A stretch of DNA of 64,000 bases from Flavobacterium sp. LC2016-12 (GCF_015351595.1 NZ_JADKPT010000014.1:62001-126000), one strand, 5' to 3'. Numbered from the stretch's first letter, positions 1 through 9,037 are shown. Notes: generated from the sequence alone by a model not told the origin. Numbers and translations are program-made.

Positions 1-1237
1 CATTTGTTCTTGTCAAACCTTTCAAAGCTTCGTATGGATTTGGATAAGCCTCACGACGTAAAATTGTCTGAATTGCCTCAGCAACAACTGCCCAGTTTTT
101 TTCTAAATCTTCAGCAAATTTAGCTTCGTTTAACAACAATTTGTTTAAACCTTTCAAGGTAGCTTCAAATGCAATGATAGTATGTCCGATTGGAACTCCA
201 ATATTACGTAAAACAGTACTGTCAGTTAAATCACGTTGCAATCTTGAAACTGGTAACTTAGCAGCCAAATGTTCGAAAATAGCATTCGCAATTCCTAAAT
301 TTCCTTCAGAGTTTTCAAAATCAATTGGGTTAACTTTATGTGGCATTGCAGATGATCCAATTTCGCCTGCTTTGATTTTTTGTTTAAAATATTCCATTGA
401 TACATACGTCCAGATATCACGGTCTAAATCGATGATGATATTGTTGATTCTTTTTAAAGCATCAAAAAATGCTGCAAAATGATCGTAGTGTTCAATTTGA
501 GTTGTTGGAAAAGAGTGATGTAAACTAAGATCTGTTTCTACAAATTTATTTCCGAATTGTTTCCAGTCGATTTGTGGGTAAGCTACATGATGTGCATTGT
601 AGTTTCCTGTTGCACCACCAAATTTAGCTGCAAAAGGAATATTGAATAACAAACGCATTTGTTCTTCTAAACGCTCTACAAAAACCAAAATTTCTTTACC
701 CAAACGAGTAGGAGAGGCTGGTTGTCCGTGTGTACGCGCCAACATAGGAATGTCTTTCCATTCTACGCTTAATTCTTTTAATTTAGAAATTAAAGAAATT
801 AAAGACGGCATATATACCTGCTCAAAAGCTTCTTTTGTAGAAAGCGGAATCGCAGTGTTGTTAATATCCTGAGATGTTAATCCGAAGTGAATGAACTCTT
901 TGTATTGAGATAAACCTAATTTTTCAAAAGCATCTTTGATAAAGTACTCCACCGCTTTTACGTCGTGGTTGGTTACTTTTTCGGTTTCTTTAATCCAAAG
1001 TGCGTCTTCAGTTGAGAATTTTTTATAAATGTCACGTAAACTGTCAAATAAATTTGGGTTTACACCTGAAAGTTGTGGCAATGGCACTTCGCATAAAGCA
1101 ATAAAGTACTCGATTTCAACCAATACACGGTATTTGATTAAAGCTTCTTCAGAGAAAAAAGGTGCTAATGAAAGGGTTTTGCTTCTATATCTTCCGTCAA
1201 TTGGCGATATAGCATTCAATTCGTTTAAAGTAGTCAT
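1..1237 (-). CDS. purB: Adenylosuccinate lyase (partial, C-terminus cut by window edge)
   Basis: Cleaves adenylosuccinate to AMP and fumarate, and SAICAR to AICAR, in cytosolic purine synthesis. The reading frame is open from the ATG at 1235-1237 to the left edge, about 412 codons. The family usually has about 447 residues in Flavobacteriia, so some 35 C-terminal residues are missing. The N-terminus reads MTTLNELNAISPIDGRYRS, as expected for PurB. The fumarase/aspartase superfamily signature GSSAMPHKVNP is near residue 295. The start is the first in-frame ATG and matches the family N-terminus. Identification is secure; only the C-terminus is unseen. Confidence 0.95.
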   Translation of the reverse strand, partial: MTTLNELNAISPIDGRYRSKTLSLAPFFSEEALIKYRVLVEIEYFIALCEVPLPQLSGVNPNLFDSLRDIYKKFSTEDALWIKETEKVTNHDVKAVEYFIKDAFEKLGLSQYKEFIHFGLTSQDINNTAIPLSTKEAFEQVYMPSLISLISKLKELSVEWKDIPMLARTHGQPASPTRLGKEILVFVERLEEQMRLLFNIPFAAKFGGATGNYNAHHVAYPQIDWKQFGNKFVETDLSLHHSFPTTQIEHYDHFAAFFDALKRINNIIIDLDRDIWTYVSMEYFKQKIKAGEIGSSAMPHKVNPIDFENSEGNLGIANAIFEHLAAKLPVSRLQRDLTDSTVLRNIGVPIGHTIIAFEATLKGLNKLLLNEAKFAEDLEKNWAVVAEAIQTILRREAYPNPYEALKGLTRTN

Positions 1238-1317
1238 TGTTATGTTGTTTGTTCGAAAGGTGCAAATATAAACAGAATTTGGGGATAAAAAGTCATGAAA
1301 AAGTGCATTTATGGGTT

Positions 1318-2007
1318 TTAAAGTGATTTTAATCGCTCTCTTAATTCCGCAACTCCTTCCGAAGCAACTTTAGTAATAACTTCAACTTTATTTTGGATAT
1401 TCGGAATCGCAATTGGCTTTGGATCAATATAAAAAACCGGTGTAATGCTGTAAGTATATGAAATCAGTCCGGCCGCAGGATATACTTGTAATGAAGTTCC
1501 AATGACGGCAAAATAATCTGCCGTTTCCGTAATTTCAATCGCTTCTTCCAATGCGGGAACATCTTCGCCAAACCAGACAATATGTGGTCGTAATTGATGT
1601 CCTTTTTCATCAAAATCTCCGGTATATAAATCTTCGGTCCAATCGAGAATATGATTTCTGTTTTGAACGCTTCTTACTTTTAATAATTCTCCATGCAAAT
1701 GCAAAACTTTTGTGCTGCCAGCACGTTCATGCAAATCGTCAACATTTTGTGTAATAATATGAACATCAAAATCTTTTTCTAATTCGGCTAAAATTTTGTG
1801 ACCTAAATTCGGTTCCACTTCTTTAAGCTGTTGACGTCTTTTGTTGTAAAAATCTAAAACCAATTCCTGATTTTTTCGCCAGCCTTCAGGGGTTGCCACT
1901 TCCATCACATCATGGCCTTCCCATAAACCATCGCTGTCACGAAACGTTTTGATACCACTTTCAGCACTGATTCCGGCTCCGGTTAAAACAACTAACTTCT
2001 TTTTCAT
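1318..2007 (-). CDS. cobB: Sir2-family NAD-dependent protein deacylase, zinc-less type
   Basis: Removes acyl groups from protein lysines using NAD+. The Rossmann motif GAGISAESG is at residues 11-19, TFRD at 22-25, TQNVDDLHERAG at 86-97, and the catalytic His is H105 in HLHGEL. Tyr54 and Arg57 (FYNKRR) match the pair that binds succinyl/malonyl/glutaryl groups in class III sirtuins (SIRT5/CobB), so desuccinylation is plausible by inference. Oddity: the 229-residue protein has no cysteine at all, so the four-Cys zinc site of classical sirtuins is absent. The gene follows purB on the same strand after about 80 nt, with no terminator visible between this gene's end and the cassette on the other strand. 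Confidence 0.92.
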   Translation of the reverse strand: MKKKLVVLTGAGISAESGIKTFRDSDGLWEGHDVMEVATPEGWRKNQELVLDFYNKRRQQLKEVEPNLGHKILAELEKDFDVHIITQNVDDLHERAGSTKVLHLHGELLKVRSVQNRNHILDWTEDLYTGDFDEKGHQLRPHIVWFGEDVPALEEAIEITETADYFAVIGTSLQVYPAAGLISYTYSITPVFYIDPKPIAIPNIQNKVEVITKVASEGVAELRERLKSL

Positions 2008-2183
2008 CTTATTTAATTAAAAGATAAAAATAACAATTTACTTATCTAATTCTTTAAAAAATGGTAAACTACTTTGGATTTTTCTTGCCTTTTGAATTAG
2101 TGATAAAAGCGTATTTATACTTATTGTCAGGGTCTTGTAAATTATTTAGTTTTAATGTAGCGTAAAATAAAAGAAAATTTCAA

Positions 2184-2708
2184 ATGATTTTAATTCAATT
2201 TACAGGTTTATCAGGTTCAGGTAAAACAACATTAGCAGAAAACGTTCGGCATTTGTTAATTGAAAACGGATATCAAGTTGAAATTATTGATGGCGATGTT
2301 TACAGAAAAACCATTTGTAAAGATTTAGGATTTTCAAAAGAAGACAGATGCGAAAATGTCCGACGTCTTTTTAATTTAGGATTGAATTTTATAAGTGAGA
2401 ATACAATTGTCTTGATGTCCGTGATAAATCCGTATGAAAATCTGAGAAATGAATTGCGTTCCTATGAATTTGTCAGAACAGTATTTCTAGATTGTTCTAT
2501 AAAAAATTTGATAAAAAGAGATCCAAAAGGATTGTATAAAAAGGCATTATTGCCAGATCATGATAGTAACAAAATAAAAAATTTTACGGGAATAAGCGAT
2601 GTATTTGAAGTTCCACCAAAAGCTGATTTGGTGCTAAATACAGATTGTGAAACAGTGCCCTTTTCAACTGATAAATTATACAATTTTATTATTACCAATT
2701 TATCTTAA
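2184..2708 (+). CDS. cysC: Adenylylsulfate (APS) kinase
   Basis: Phosphorylates APS to PAPS, the sulfuryl donor of sulfotransferases. The P-loop GLSGSGKTT is at residues 8-16, DGD at 36-38, and the APS-kinase signature DPKGLYKKA at 113-121; the KDLGFSKEDRCENVRR stretch also fits CysC. Length is 174 aa, close to stand-alone CysC (about 180-200). No ATP sulfurylase (cysDN/sat) lies next to it. It is the first gene of a three-gene set: the oxygenase starts 12 nt after its stop and a sulfotransferase follows. The context argues that PAPS is made for sulfation rather than for sulfate assimilation; this is inference. Confidence 0.9.
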   Translation: MILIQFTGLSGSGKTTLAENVRHLLIENGYQVEIIDGDVYRKTICKDLGFSKEDRCENVRRLFNLGLNFISENTIVLMSVINPYENLRNELRSYEFVRTVFLDCSIKNLIKRDPKGLYKKALLPDHDSNKIKNFTGISDVFEVPPKADLVLNTDCETVPFSTDKLYNFIITNLS

Positions 2709-2720
2709 CTTATAAAGTAT

Positions 2721-3404
2721 ATGAATCCATCTTTCATTAAACTTCCGATTTCTTTCTCTATAGAAAAATTACAAAAAGAACTCGCAATATGCGAAACCGA
2801 TTTGTGGACTCCTCATTTTAATACCAATCGATTTAAAGGTAATTGGACAAGCGTTTCTTTAAGATCGCAATCCGGTTTAATAAACGACATTACATCTTTT
2901 GCCAATAAAGCCTATAAAAACACTGATCTGCTTGATCGATGCCCTTATTTTAAAGAAATAATGGACTGGTTTCAATGCGAAAAAGAAGCAGTGCGATTGC
3001 TTAGATTGGGACCACAGAGTGAAATAAAAGAACATGTTGACAATGATACGTCTTATGAAGATGGTTTTTTCAGAATCCATATTCCCATTATAACAAATTC
3101 GGAAGTGTTTTTTTATATGGATAAAAAACGTGTTCCAATGAAAATGGGAGAAAGCTGGTACGCCAATTTTCAGCTTCCGCATAGCGTAGAAAACAAAAGC
3201 AATGAACCACGTATTCATCTTACGCTTGATTGTATAAGAAATGATTGGTCGGATAAATTATTTACCGAAATGGGGTTTGATGTACAACATTCTAATGAAA
3301 AAGTGCAATATTCAGATGAGGTAAAACAAAAGATTATAGCAGAACTTTCAAGAAATCCATCAGAAGTTAATGCTAGAATTATCGCTGATTTATTAGCACA
3401 ATAA
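2721..3404 (+). CDS. Aspartyl/asparaginyl beta-hydroxylase-like Fe(II)/2-oxoglutarate oxygenase
   Basis: Probably a cytosolic hydroxylase of the Asp/Asn beta-hydroxylase fold (PF05118 type), 227 aa. The facial-triad residues appear as H105-x-D107 (EHVDND) and distal H154 (LPHSVEN), with Arg164 (EPRIHL) positioned to bind 2-oxoglutarate. The strand FRIHIPIITNSEVFF between them is typical. No signal peptide. It lies between an APS kinase and a sulfotransferase with gaps of 12 and 9 nt, so the three are very likely co-transcribed. By inference it adds the hydroxyl that the sulfotransferase then sulfates, or it acts on another position of the same molecule. Substrate unknown. Confidence 0.85.
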   Translation: MNPSFIKLPISFSIEKLQKELAICETDLWTPHFNTNRFKGNWTSVSLRSQSGLINDITSFANKAYKNTDLLDRCPYFKEIMDWFQCEKEAVRLLRLGPQSEIKEHVDNDTSYEDGFFRIHIPIITNSEVFFYMDKKRVPMKMGESWYANFQLPHSVENKSNEPRIHLTLDCIRNDWSDKLFTEMGFDVQHSNEKVQYSDEVKQKIIAELSRNPSEVNARIIADLLAQ

Positions 3405-3413
3405 ATAGAAAAA

Positions 3414-4382
3414 ATGGAAAATAGAAATCATGCTCTTTCAAACTGGATTCCGTATAAATTAATTGAAAAAGATAAGGAGGTTTATTTTGAATGGATTTAT
3501 TTGGATGATATAAGATATGCTGATCCTTTTTTTGATGAAACAATTTCAAAATGCTGGAAACATTCTTATAATTCAAAACCATTTAAAGTAGTTACAACTG
3601 TAGAAAATCTTATTGATTGGTCTAATCAATTAATTGCTGTTGAACTCAAGTCGTTAATTTTTCATGTGTCACGTTGTGGTTCTACCATGTTGAGTCAGTC
3701 TTTGGCAAGTTCTTCAGAAAATGTTATGATTTCTGAAGCGCCCATTATAGATGAGATTCTGAGATGTGATCTTATCGATTTAGATAAAAAAGGTATTCTT
3801 TTAAAATCAGTACTTGTATTATTGGGACAAAAGCGATTTCCGGAGCAAAAGAATTTAATTATAAAATTAGATGCCTGGCATATCTTTAATGCCAGTTATT
3901 TGAGATCTATTTTTCCTGAAATACCTTTTGGATTGCTTTATAGAAATCCGGATGAAGTTTTAAAATCACATCAAAAACGGACGGGAATGCACATGATTCC
4001 TAATGTATTGCCTTCTGCTATTTTTGGAATTACAGCTAAAGAAATTAGTAAAATTAGTTTTCAGCAATACGGAGCTTTGGTTCTGGAAAAATATTTTCAG
4101 GGTTTTCTCGATTTTTATCAAAAGGATCAAAATACGATCAAGCTTAATTACAATGAAGGAATGCAAAGTGTAATAGAAAATTTCGTCTCTTTTATAGATA
4201 CCAGTTACCCTTTGGTTGAACTTGATAAAATGTATGGACGTTTAAAAAGACATTCTAAAGATGAAAACGCCATTTTTAAAGGCGATAATTTTAAAGAAGA
4301 AAAATTGCAAATAGATTTCACCGATGTTAATAGGCTACATGAAAAGCTGAACAATACTCTTCTTGAAGATGTAGTGCGTTGA
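3414..4382 (+). CDS. PAPS-dependent sulfotransferase family protein
   Basis: Transfers sulfuryl groups from PAPS to an unknown acceptor. The 5'-phosphosulfate-binding loop HVSRCGSTMLSQ lies at residues 84-95. The second PAPS element, RNPDEVLKSH (Arg177 to Ser185), corresponds to the 3'-phosphate-binding Arg/Ser of sulfotransferases. Length 322 aa, cytosolic, no signal peptide. The first 80 residues before the PSB loop are longer than in most bacterial sulfotransferases and may hold a separate small domain. It is the last gene of the cysC-oxygenase-sulfotransferase set. The acceptor could be a lipid, polysaccharide, peptide or small metabolite; the sequence does not decide. Confidence 0.87.
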   Translation: MENRNHALSNWIPYKLIEKDKEVYFEWIYLDDIRYADPFFDETISKCWKHSYNSKPFKVVTTVENLIDWSNQLIAVELKSLIFHVSRCGSTMLSQSLASSSENVMISEAPIIDEILRCDLIDLDKKGILLKSVLVLLGQKRFPEQKNLIIKLDAWHIFNASYLRSIFPEIPFGLLYRNPDEVLKSHQKRTGMHMIPNVLPSAIFGITAKEISKISFQQYGALVLEKYFQGFLDFYQKDQNTIKLNYNEGMQSVIENFVSFIDTSYPLVELDKMYGRLKRHSKDENAIFKGDNFKEEKLQIDFTDVNRLHEKLNNTLLEDVVR

Positions 4383-4420
4383 AAATTTATAGGATTTTTT
4401 CTTTCTGTTTATTTATGATG

Positions 4421-4428
4421 TATTTTTG
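4421..4428 (+). promoter_or_regulatory. Bacteroidota -7 promoter box for trmH
   Basis: TATTTTTG matches the TAnnTTTG box of Bacteroidota sigma factors, 17 nt before the trmH ATG. It separates trmH from the sulfation cassette transcriptionally. No clear -33 TTTG is seen. Confidence 0.5.
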
Positions 4429-4445
4429 CGCCAAACTCAAATAAA

Positions 4446-5108
4446 ATGATTGATTTAGATTACCTGGCTTTTCTTGAAAATATATTAACCGACAATCGTA
4501 AAGAAAGATTTCTAAATGTATTGGGAAACCGTACAAAGCATTTTACAATTGCGGTAGAAGACGTTTTTCAAATGCACAATACAAGTGCCGTAATGCGTAG
4601 TTGTGAGGTTTTTGGAATTCAGGAATTAAACGTTATTGAACAGCGTTACGGAAAAAAAATCGATAAAGAAATCGCGATGGGTGCTCAAAAATGGGTTGAT
4701 ATCAATCAGTTTGATTCCATTACAACTTGTGTTTCTACTTTAAAAGAGCAAGGCTATCAAATTATCGCGACAACGCCGCATGAAAATGATTGTTTGTTGG
4801 AAGATTTTGATATTACAAAACCAAGTGCCTTATTCTTCGGAACAGAAAGAGACGGATTGTCAGAAGAGATTCTACAAAAAGCAGATGGTTTTTTGAAGAT
4901 TCCAATGGTTGGTTTTACCGAGAGTTTGAATATTTCAGTTTCAGCTGCAATCATCATTCAAAACTTAACCAATAGATTACGAAATTCAGATATCAAATGG
5001 CAATTGTCAGAAGAAGAAATTTTGGAGAAACGTTTGGCCTGGGCTAAAAGTTCAATTAAAGATATCAAACGAATTGAAGCTCGTTATTATGAGGAGAACG
5101 CAAAGTAA
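4446..5108 (+). CDS. trmH: tRNA (guanosine-2'-O-)-methyltransferase, TrmH/SpoU family
   Basis: Methylates the 2'-OH of G18 in the D-loop of tRNAs using SAM. SPOUT knot motifs are visible in order: HNTSAVMRSCEVFG near residue 43 (motif 1, with the catalytic Arg), FFGTERDGLSEEIL near 138 (motif 2) and IPMVGFTESLNISVSAA near 153 (motif 3). Length 220 aa equals bacterial TrmH. It has its own promoter box just upstream and is convergent with the PepSY gene. Confusion with rRNA SpoU methyltransferases is possible, but the N-terminus fits TrmH best. Confidence 0.88.
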   Translation: MIDLDYLAFLENILTDNRKERFLNVLGNRTKHFTIAVEDVFQMHNTSAVMRSCEVFGIQELNVIEQRYGKKIDKEIAMGAQKWVDINQFDSITTCVSTLKEQGYQIIATTPHENDCLLEDFDITKPSALFFGTERDGLSEEILQKADGFLKIPMVGFTESLNISVSAAIIIQNLTNRLRNSDIKWQLSEEEILEKRLAWAKSSIKDIKRIEARYYEENAK

Positions 5109-5128
5109 ATAGCATCTCTATAGTTTTT

Positions 5129-5194
5129 AATCTCGTAAAGTCGCGAAGTCGCCAAGAAAATTGAAACTTTGCGTCTTCGCGGCTTTGCGAGATT
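5129..5194. repeat. 28-nt imperfect inverted repeat between convergent genes
   Basis: Arms 5129-5156 and 5167-5194 pair with four differences in 28, two of them G-U compatible. The words (cgaag, cgcaaag, ctttgcg) are a typical Flavobacterium intergenic repeat. Tracts of T (right side) and A (left side) flank it, so it can also act as a terminator for trmH and for the PepSY gene. Confidence 0.75.
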
Positions 5195-5200
5195 TTTTCT

Positions 5201-6796
5201 TTACTTTCTTAAAAACAAAATAAATCCTAAAACGCTAACAATCAAAATGGTCAAAGCTGCCAGAACCATTGTTAGATCCCGAATGTTTTTCCCAGCCCAA
5301 TCCATAAACAAAAATTTGTGTAGGATAGCAAACGAATAACCTTCGACCATATCAGAGCTTTTAATTTTAGCGGCTAATCTGGAAGTTGCTGTTTCTATGA
5401 AATATGTTGTTTTTTCCGGAGTATCATAAGCCAATTTTACAACAGGTAATCTCTTATTTACAAAGCCATATTCTCTGCTTTCAAAATCCGTCAGAACTTT
5501 AGATTCCAATAGTTTTGCATTTTCTAATGAAGTTTCCAGTTCGTCTGAAGTCTCTACCATTTCGCAACAAGCTGCTTTTGGAGCTCCATCTGTAAAATAA
5601 TATGCCAGAAACTCAGCATATTCAAGATCAATATTGGGAACAACTTTATTGCTTACTGCATTGATATAAATTACTTCCGATTTTTTCTCGTCTTTTTTAT
5701 TCCATTTCGAATTTGAATCGGCTTTTGGTTTTTTGAATTTTTCTTTTTCCAATAATTGACAACGGAAATAGGTCGTGTCGTTTAAAGTAATAATACTTGC
5801 ATTTTGAAAACGACTCCAGTCTAAATTCAAAGTATTGCTGGCTAAAGGAATTTCTTTGGTTTCAAAAGTCGGTTCATAAACCATTTGTGATAAAGTGTAT
5901 GGAGTCCATTTTGTAGTAGCGTGATAAGCGCCGCTAAAAGCAAATGTTAAAGTGAAAAGCGAAACCCAAATTCCGATTTGACGATGGTATTTTCTAAGTC
6001 CTTTTTTGGGTTGCAAATTATCTGTTTTTTTGAATTGTTTCCACAATAAACCATAAATTAAAATTCCGCTCAATGCAGAAAAACCAATGATGGATAATAA
6101 TAAAATCATGGTAATGATGCGTATACTATTATTGGTAATAGCATCTACAAAAGACCAATTATGGAAAGTGTCGAAAAACCAAATAAACCATTGTCTTGAC
6201 GTTGGATTATAAGTTGCCAATTTACCAGAAGAAGTTTCCACGTAAACTTCCATAGTGTCCGGACGATCAAAACTCAATTTGTAAACGGGCAAATAACGGT
6301 TTACATACTTGTATTGAGAGGTGAATTCAGTCACAATCTCACTCTTTTTTACAGCACTTTTTTGATCCTCTAAAAAATATCTTGAAAGCCATTCGGCATA
6401 TTTTTGATCTCCATTTTCAAGTTTTTTTGCATTTGAAGCATCAAAATATAACAGCTGACCAAAAATCGTTTTTACCTGATAATAAGTTGCATTGTTAAAA
6501 GAAACTATTCGGAAATTCTTGAATTGAGTGATCTCGTTTTTTTGTAGAACTTCCTGAATTGAAAAATGTAATTGATTTTTATCAATAATTTGTTGCTCCA
6601 GTTTATCATGAGCAATCTCCGGTTTGAAAAAATGCGCCATAAAAGGGTGCATCAAACCAGATAATGTCCAGAAAATTACGGGAATAATTGTAATCAAGCC
6701 AATTGTACGATGCCATTTGTACATTTGCTGCTTGATTTTCTTGACAAGCTTAGAATCTTTCTTTTTAGACTTTTTCTCTTTTATTTCTTTACTCAT
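5201..6796 (-). CDS. PepSY-associated membrane protein with internal duplication
   Basis: An inner-membrane protein with periplasmic PepSY domains; such proteins accompany TonB receptors and are linked to metal or siderophore handling, some acting as reductases. Of its 531 residues, the two halves repeat: a helix starting YKWHRTIGLI (about residue 27) and one starting RKYHRQIGIW (about 270), each followed by a PepSY-like stretch. Each half then has a block of the form YVNRYLPVYKLSFD / FVNKRLPVVKLAYD and a closing transmembrane helix. The second half carries a CC pair (KAACCEM) that could bind metal. It is the last gene of the operon after the TonB receptor. Its exact activity is unknown. Confidence 0.85.
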   Translation of the reverse strand: MSKEIKEKKSKKKDSKLVKKIKQQMYKWHRTIGLITIIPVIFWTLSGLMHPFMAHFFKPEIAHDKLEQQIIDKNQLHFSIQEVLQKNEITQFKNFRIVSFNNATYYQVKTIFGQLLYFDASNAKKLENGDQKYAEWLSRYFLEDQKSAVKKSEIVTEFTSQYKYVNRYLPVYKLSFDRPDTMEVYVETSSGKLATYNPTSRQWFIWFFDTFHNWSFVDAITNNSIRIITMILLLSIIGFSALSGILIYGLLWKQFKKTDNLQPKKGLRKYHRQIGIWVSLFTLTFAFSGAYHATTKWTPYTLSQMVYEPTFETKEIPLASNTLNLDWSRFQNASIITLNDTTYFRCQLLEKEKFKKPKADSNSKWNKKDEKKSEVIYINAVSNKVVPNIDLEYAEFLAYYFTDGAPKAACCEMVETSDELETSLENAKLLESKVLTDFESREYGFVNKRLPVVKLAYDTPEKTTYFIETATSRLAAKIKSSDMVEGYSFAILHKFLFMDWAGKNIRDLTMVLAALTILIVSVLGFILFLRK

Positions 6797-6832
6797 ATTC
6801 GTGTTCTTATGATTTGTCTACTTGATATTTTT

Positions 6833-6871
6833 GCCACAGATTAAAGGATTTAAATAATTTTAATCTGTGGC
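6833..6871. repeat. 13-nt perfect inverted repeat between TonB receptor and PepSY genes
   Basis: Arms 6833-6845 and 6859-6871 are perfect reverse complements (gccacagattaaa). It lies inside the operon, between the receptor stop and the PepSY start. It may attenuate or protect the transcript; the same words recur widely between Flavobacterium genes. Confidence 0.7.
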
Positions 6872-6877
6872 TAAATA

Positions 6878-9037
6878 TTATTTCTTTAATGAAAAATTAT
6901 ACTGGATTCCGAAAACAAAAGTTCTTGGCGCCGCTGCATTATAGGTTGGTTGAGCGTTTGTTGTATTGGCTCTGGTAACATTATAAGCGTATAATTTGTC
7001 CGTTAAATTCAGTACGTTTCCGTAGATTTCAATTCCTTTCCATTGATAGCCAATTCGGGCATTGAAGATATTATAACCGTCATATTTTACCGTGTTAATC
7101 TGATCCTGGTAATAACTTCCAACAAGTTGCCACTCAAAAGAAGTTCTTAGATTTGGAAGCCAATTTGGATAATAACTCAACTCCGAATTTCCAGACCATT
7201 TTGGTGCGGAAGGCATTTCTTTTCCATTTAAGTTCTGAACCGGATCTGATGGTTTGTCTGAAAGTTTAAAATCGATATAAGTATGTTGTGCGTAAGTTCC
7301 GCCCAAACGAAAATTGATTTGTTTTGAAGGTCTATATGTTGCTCCGAATTCAATTCCTTTATGACGTGTCTCTCCAGCCGATCGATAATCAGTTGAATTA
7401 TCTGCAAGTTTGATATTTAATAGTTCATTTTTTCCTTCCATGTAATACAATGCATAATCAAAGTTTAATTTATTTTGAAGGAAAGAAAGCCATCCGCCAA
7501 CTTCGTAATTGTTGAAAGTAGCAGGTTCTAAGTTATAATAGAAATCAGCAGGAACGCCAGTTGTTCCACCAGTTCCGGGTTTTGTTCTGAAAATAGAAGT
7601 AATTCCAGGAGGCGCAAATCCTTGAGAATAATTACCATAAAAACCGGCAAATTCAAACGGATTATAATTCGCACCGGCTTTAAAAGTCATTTTGTCATAA
7701 ACTTTGCTTCCTGTAGAATTGTCAATAGCATTGTCGTAATTTATTTTCATGTTGTCATAACGACCGCCAACAGTAATAACTAGTTTTTCTATCGGATTAA
7801 AACTTACTTGCGCATAGCCGGCCGTGTTGAAAATATCAGCAGTATAATCGGCTAATTTAGAATCTGGATGTTCTGCAATAATTTCATAAGAATCTACGGT
7901 TTGTTTCCCAGGTTCTCCGGGATTTAAGTTCGCTTTCAAATCAATCACATAAGCCCAATACGTAACGGGAGAATAATCGTATAAGGCTCCGGCAACAATT
8001 TTAGTATTTAAGAAATCAAATTTTTGAGTATGCTGTCCGATAGCTCCGTAACTTTTGAAATTATTAGAATTTACTTCGCCTTTAGCCGTTGTTGGATTTA
8101 CTGTCGGACTCCATTTGATTCCGTAGGAGGGATTTTGACCTAATTTATTGTCTCGTAAATAAGCGGTAATATAACTGCTTGAATTATCGTTCCAATCGTG
8201 TTCTAATGTTAAACGGGTGCGTAAAGCATCAGATTTTCTATAGGTAAAATCAGTAGTGCTTTTATACGTTCTATTGTTAAAAGCATCCTCGTTTACACTT
8301 CCACTCATGTCAGAATAATATTTTCCGTACATGGTATTACTGATCAGTCGGGTGGAAGGAGAGATATTATAATCGATTCTTGCGTTTAGATTGTCTTTGT
8401 TATAATCAGAATACGTCATCCAGCCATTTTCCTGTAAACTTGAAATTCCGGCTATATGAAAACCGACTTTTCCTATCGTTGCACCACCGGCCGCCTGAAA
8501 TCGTCTATAACCATAATTATCGGCCTGAACGCCAAATTTAAATTCAGGATCAACTGGAGGTTTTACTGAAATTAAATTAATAGTTCCGCCAACTGCTTCC
8601 GGACCATATAAAGAGGAAACGGGACCTTTTACCACTTCAATACTTTGTAAGTTATATTGATTAATTTCCAGTAAAGCATTGTGATTGAAGATTCCCATTG
8701 GACGAATTGGTAAACCATCTTCCAAATAAAGATAGTAGGCATTGGTTGTCATTGGCTGACGAATCGACATCATATGTTGTTCGTTGCCTAAATTGACCAT
8801 TAAAACTCCTGGTGTTTTATTAATGATCTCGTAGACTGCAGTTGCTTTGGTTTCGTTAATCGTTTTTGCTGTTATTTTACTAATTGCGACAGGAGTTTCC
8901 TTGCGAATAGTTGCAGTACGATTGGCAGTTATAAAAACGTTTTCTAATTCTTGAGATTTTGTTGTGTCTTGCTTCACTTCATCTTGAGCGAAGACACATT
9001 GCCCTATTATAAGTAGGGTAAAGTATATTTTTTTCAT
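6878..9037 (-). CDS. TonB-dependent outer-membrane receptor
   Basis: A 719-residue energised transporter of the outer membrane. The signal peptide MKKIYFTLLIIGQCVFA is followed directly by the plug; there is no carboxypeptidase-like N-terminal domain as in SusC proteins. Plug motifs are seen: PVAISKITAKTI, TPGVLM, IEVVKGPVSSLYGPEAVGGTINL. The C-terminus ends in an aromatic beta-strand (YNAAAPRTFVFGIQYNFSLKK). The neighbours, a small secreted Cys-motif protein and a PepSY membrane protein, suggest a metal or metal-chelate substrate (iron or copper) rather than a glycan, by inference. No Fur box was recognised by eye. Confidence 0.92.
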   Translation of the reverse strand: MKKIYFTLLIIGQCVFAQDEVKQDTTKSQELENVFITANRTATIRKETPVAISKITAKTINETKATAVYEIINKTPGVLMVNLGNEQHMMSIRQPMTTNAYYLYLEDGLPIRPMGIFNHNALLEINQYNLQSIEVVKGPVSSLYGPEAVGGTINLISVKPPVDPEFKFGVQADNYGYRRFQAAGGATIGKVGFHIAGISSLQENGWMTYSDYNKDNLNARIDYNISPSTRLISNTMYGKYYSDMSGSVNEDAFNNRTYKSTTDFTYRKSDALRTRLTLEHDWNDNSSSYITAYLRDNKLGQNPSYGIKWSPTVNPTTAKGEVNSNNFKSYGAIGQHTQKFDFLNTKIVAGALYDYSPVTYWAYVIDLKANLNPGEPGKQTVDSYEIIAEHPDSKLADYTADIFNTAGYAQVSFNPIEKLVITVGGRYDNMKINYDNAIDNSTGSKVYDKMTFKAGANYNPFEFAGFYGNYSQGFAPPGITSIFRTKPGTGGTTGVPADFYYNLEPATFNNYEVGGWLSFLQNKLNFDYALYYMEGKNELLNIKLADNSTDYRSAGETRHKGIEFGATYRPSKQINFRLGGTYAQHTYIDFKLSDKPSDPVQNLNGKEMPSAPKWSGNSELSYYPNWLPNLRTSFEWQLVGSYYQDQINTVKYDGYNIFNARIGYQWKGIEIYGNVLNLTDKLYAYNVTRANTTNAQPTYNAAAPRTFVFGIQYNFSLKK

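Noticed and set aside
141..1271. Plus-strand open frames antisense to purB
   Set aside because: They overlap a clear PurB frame on the minus strand and have no family similarity or start signals.
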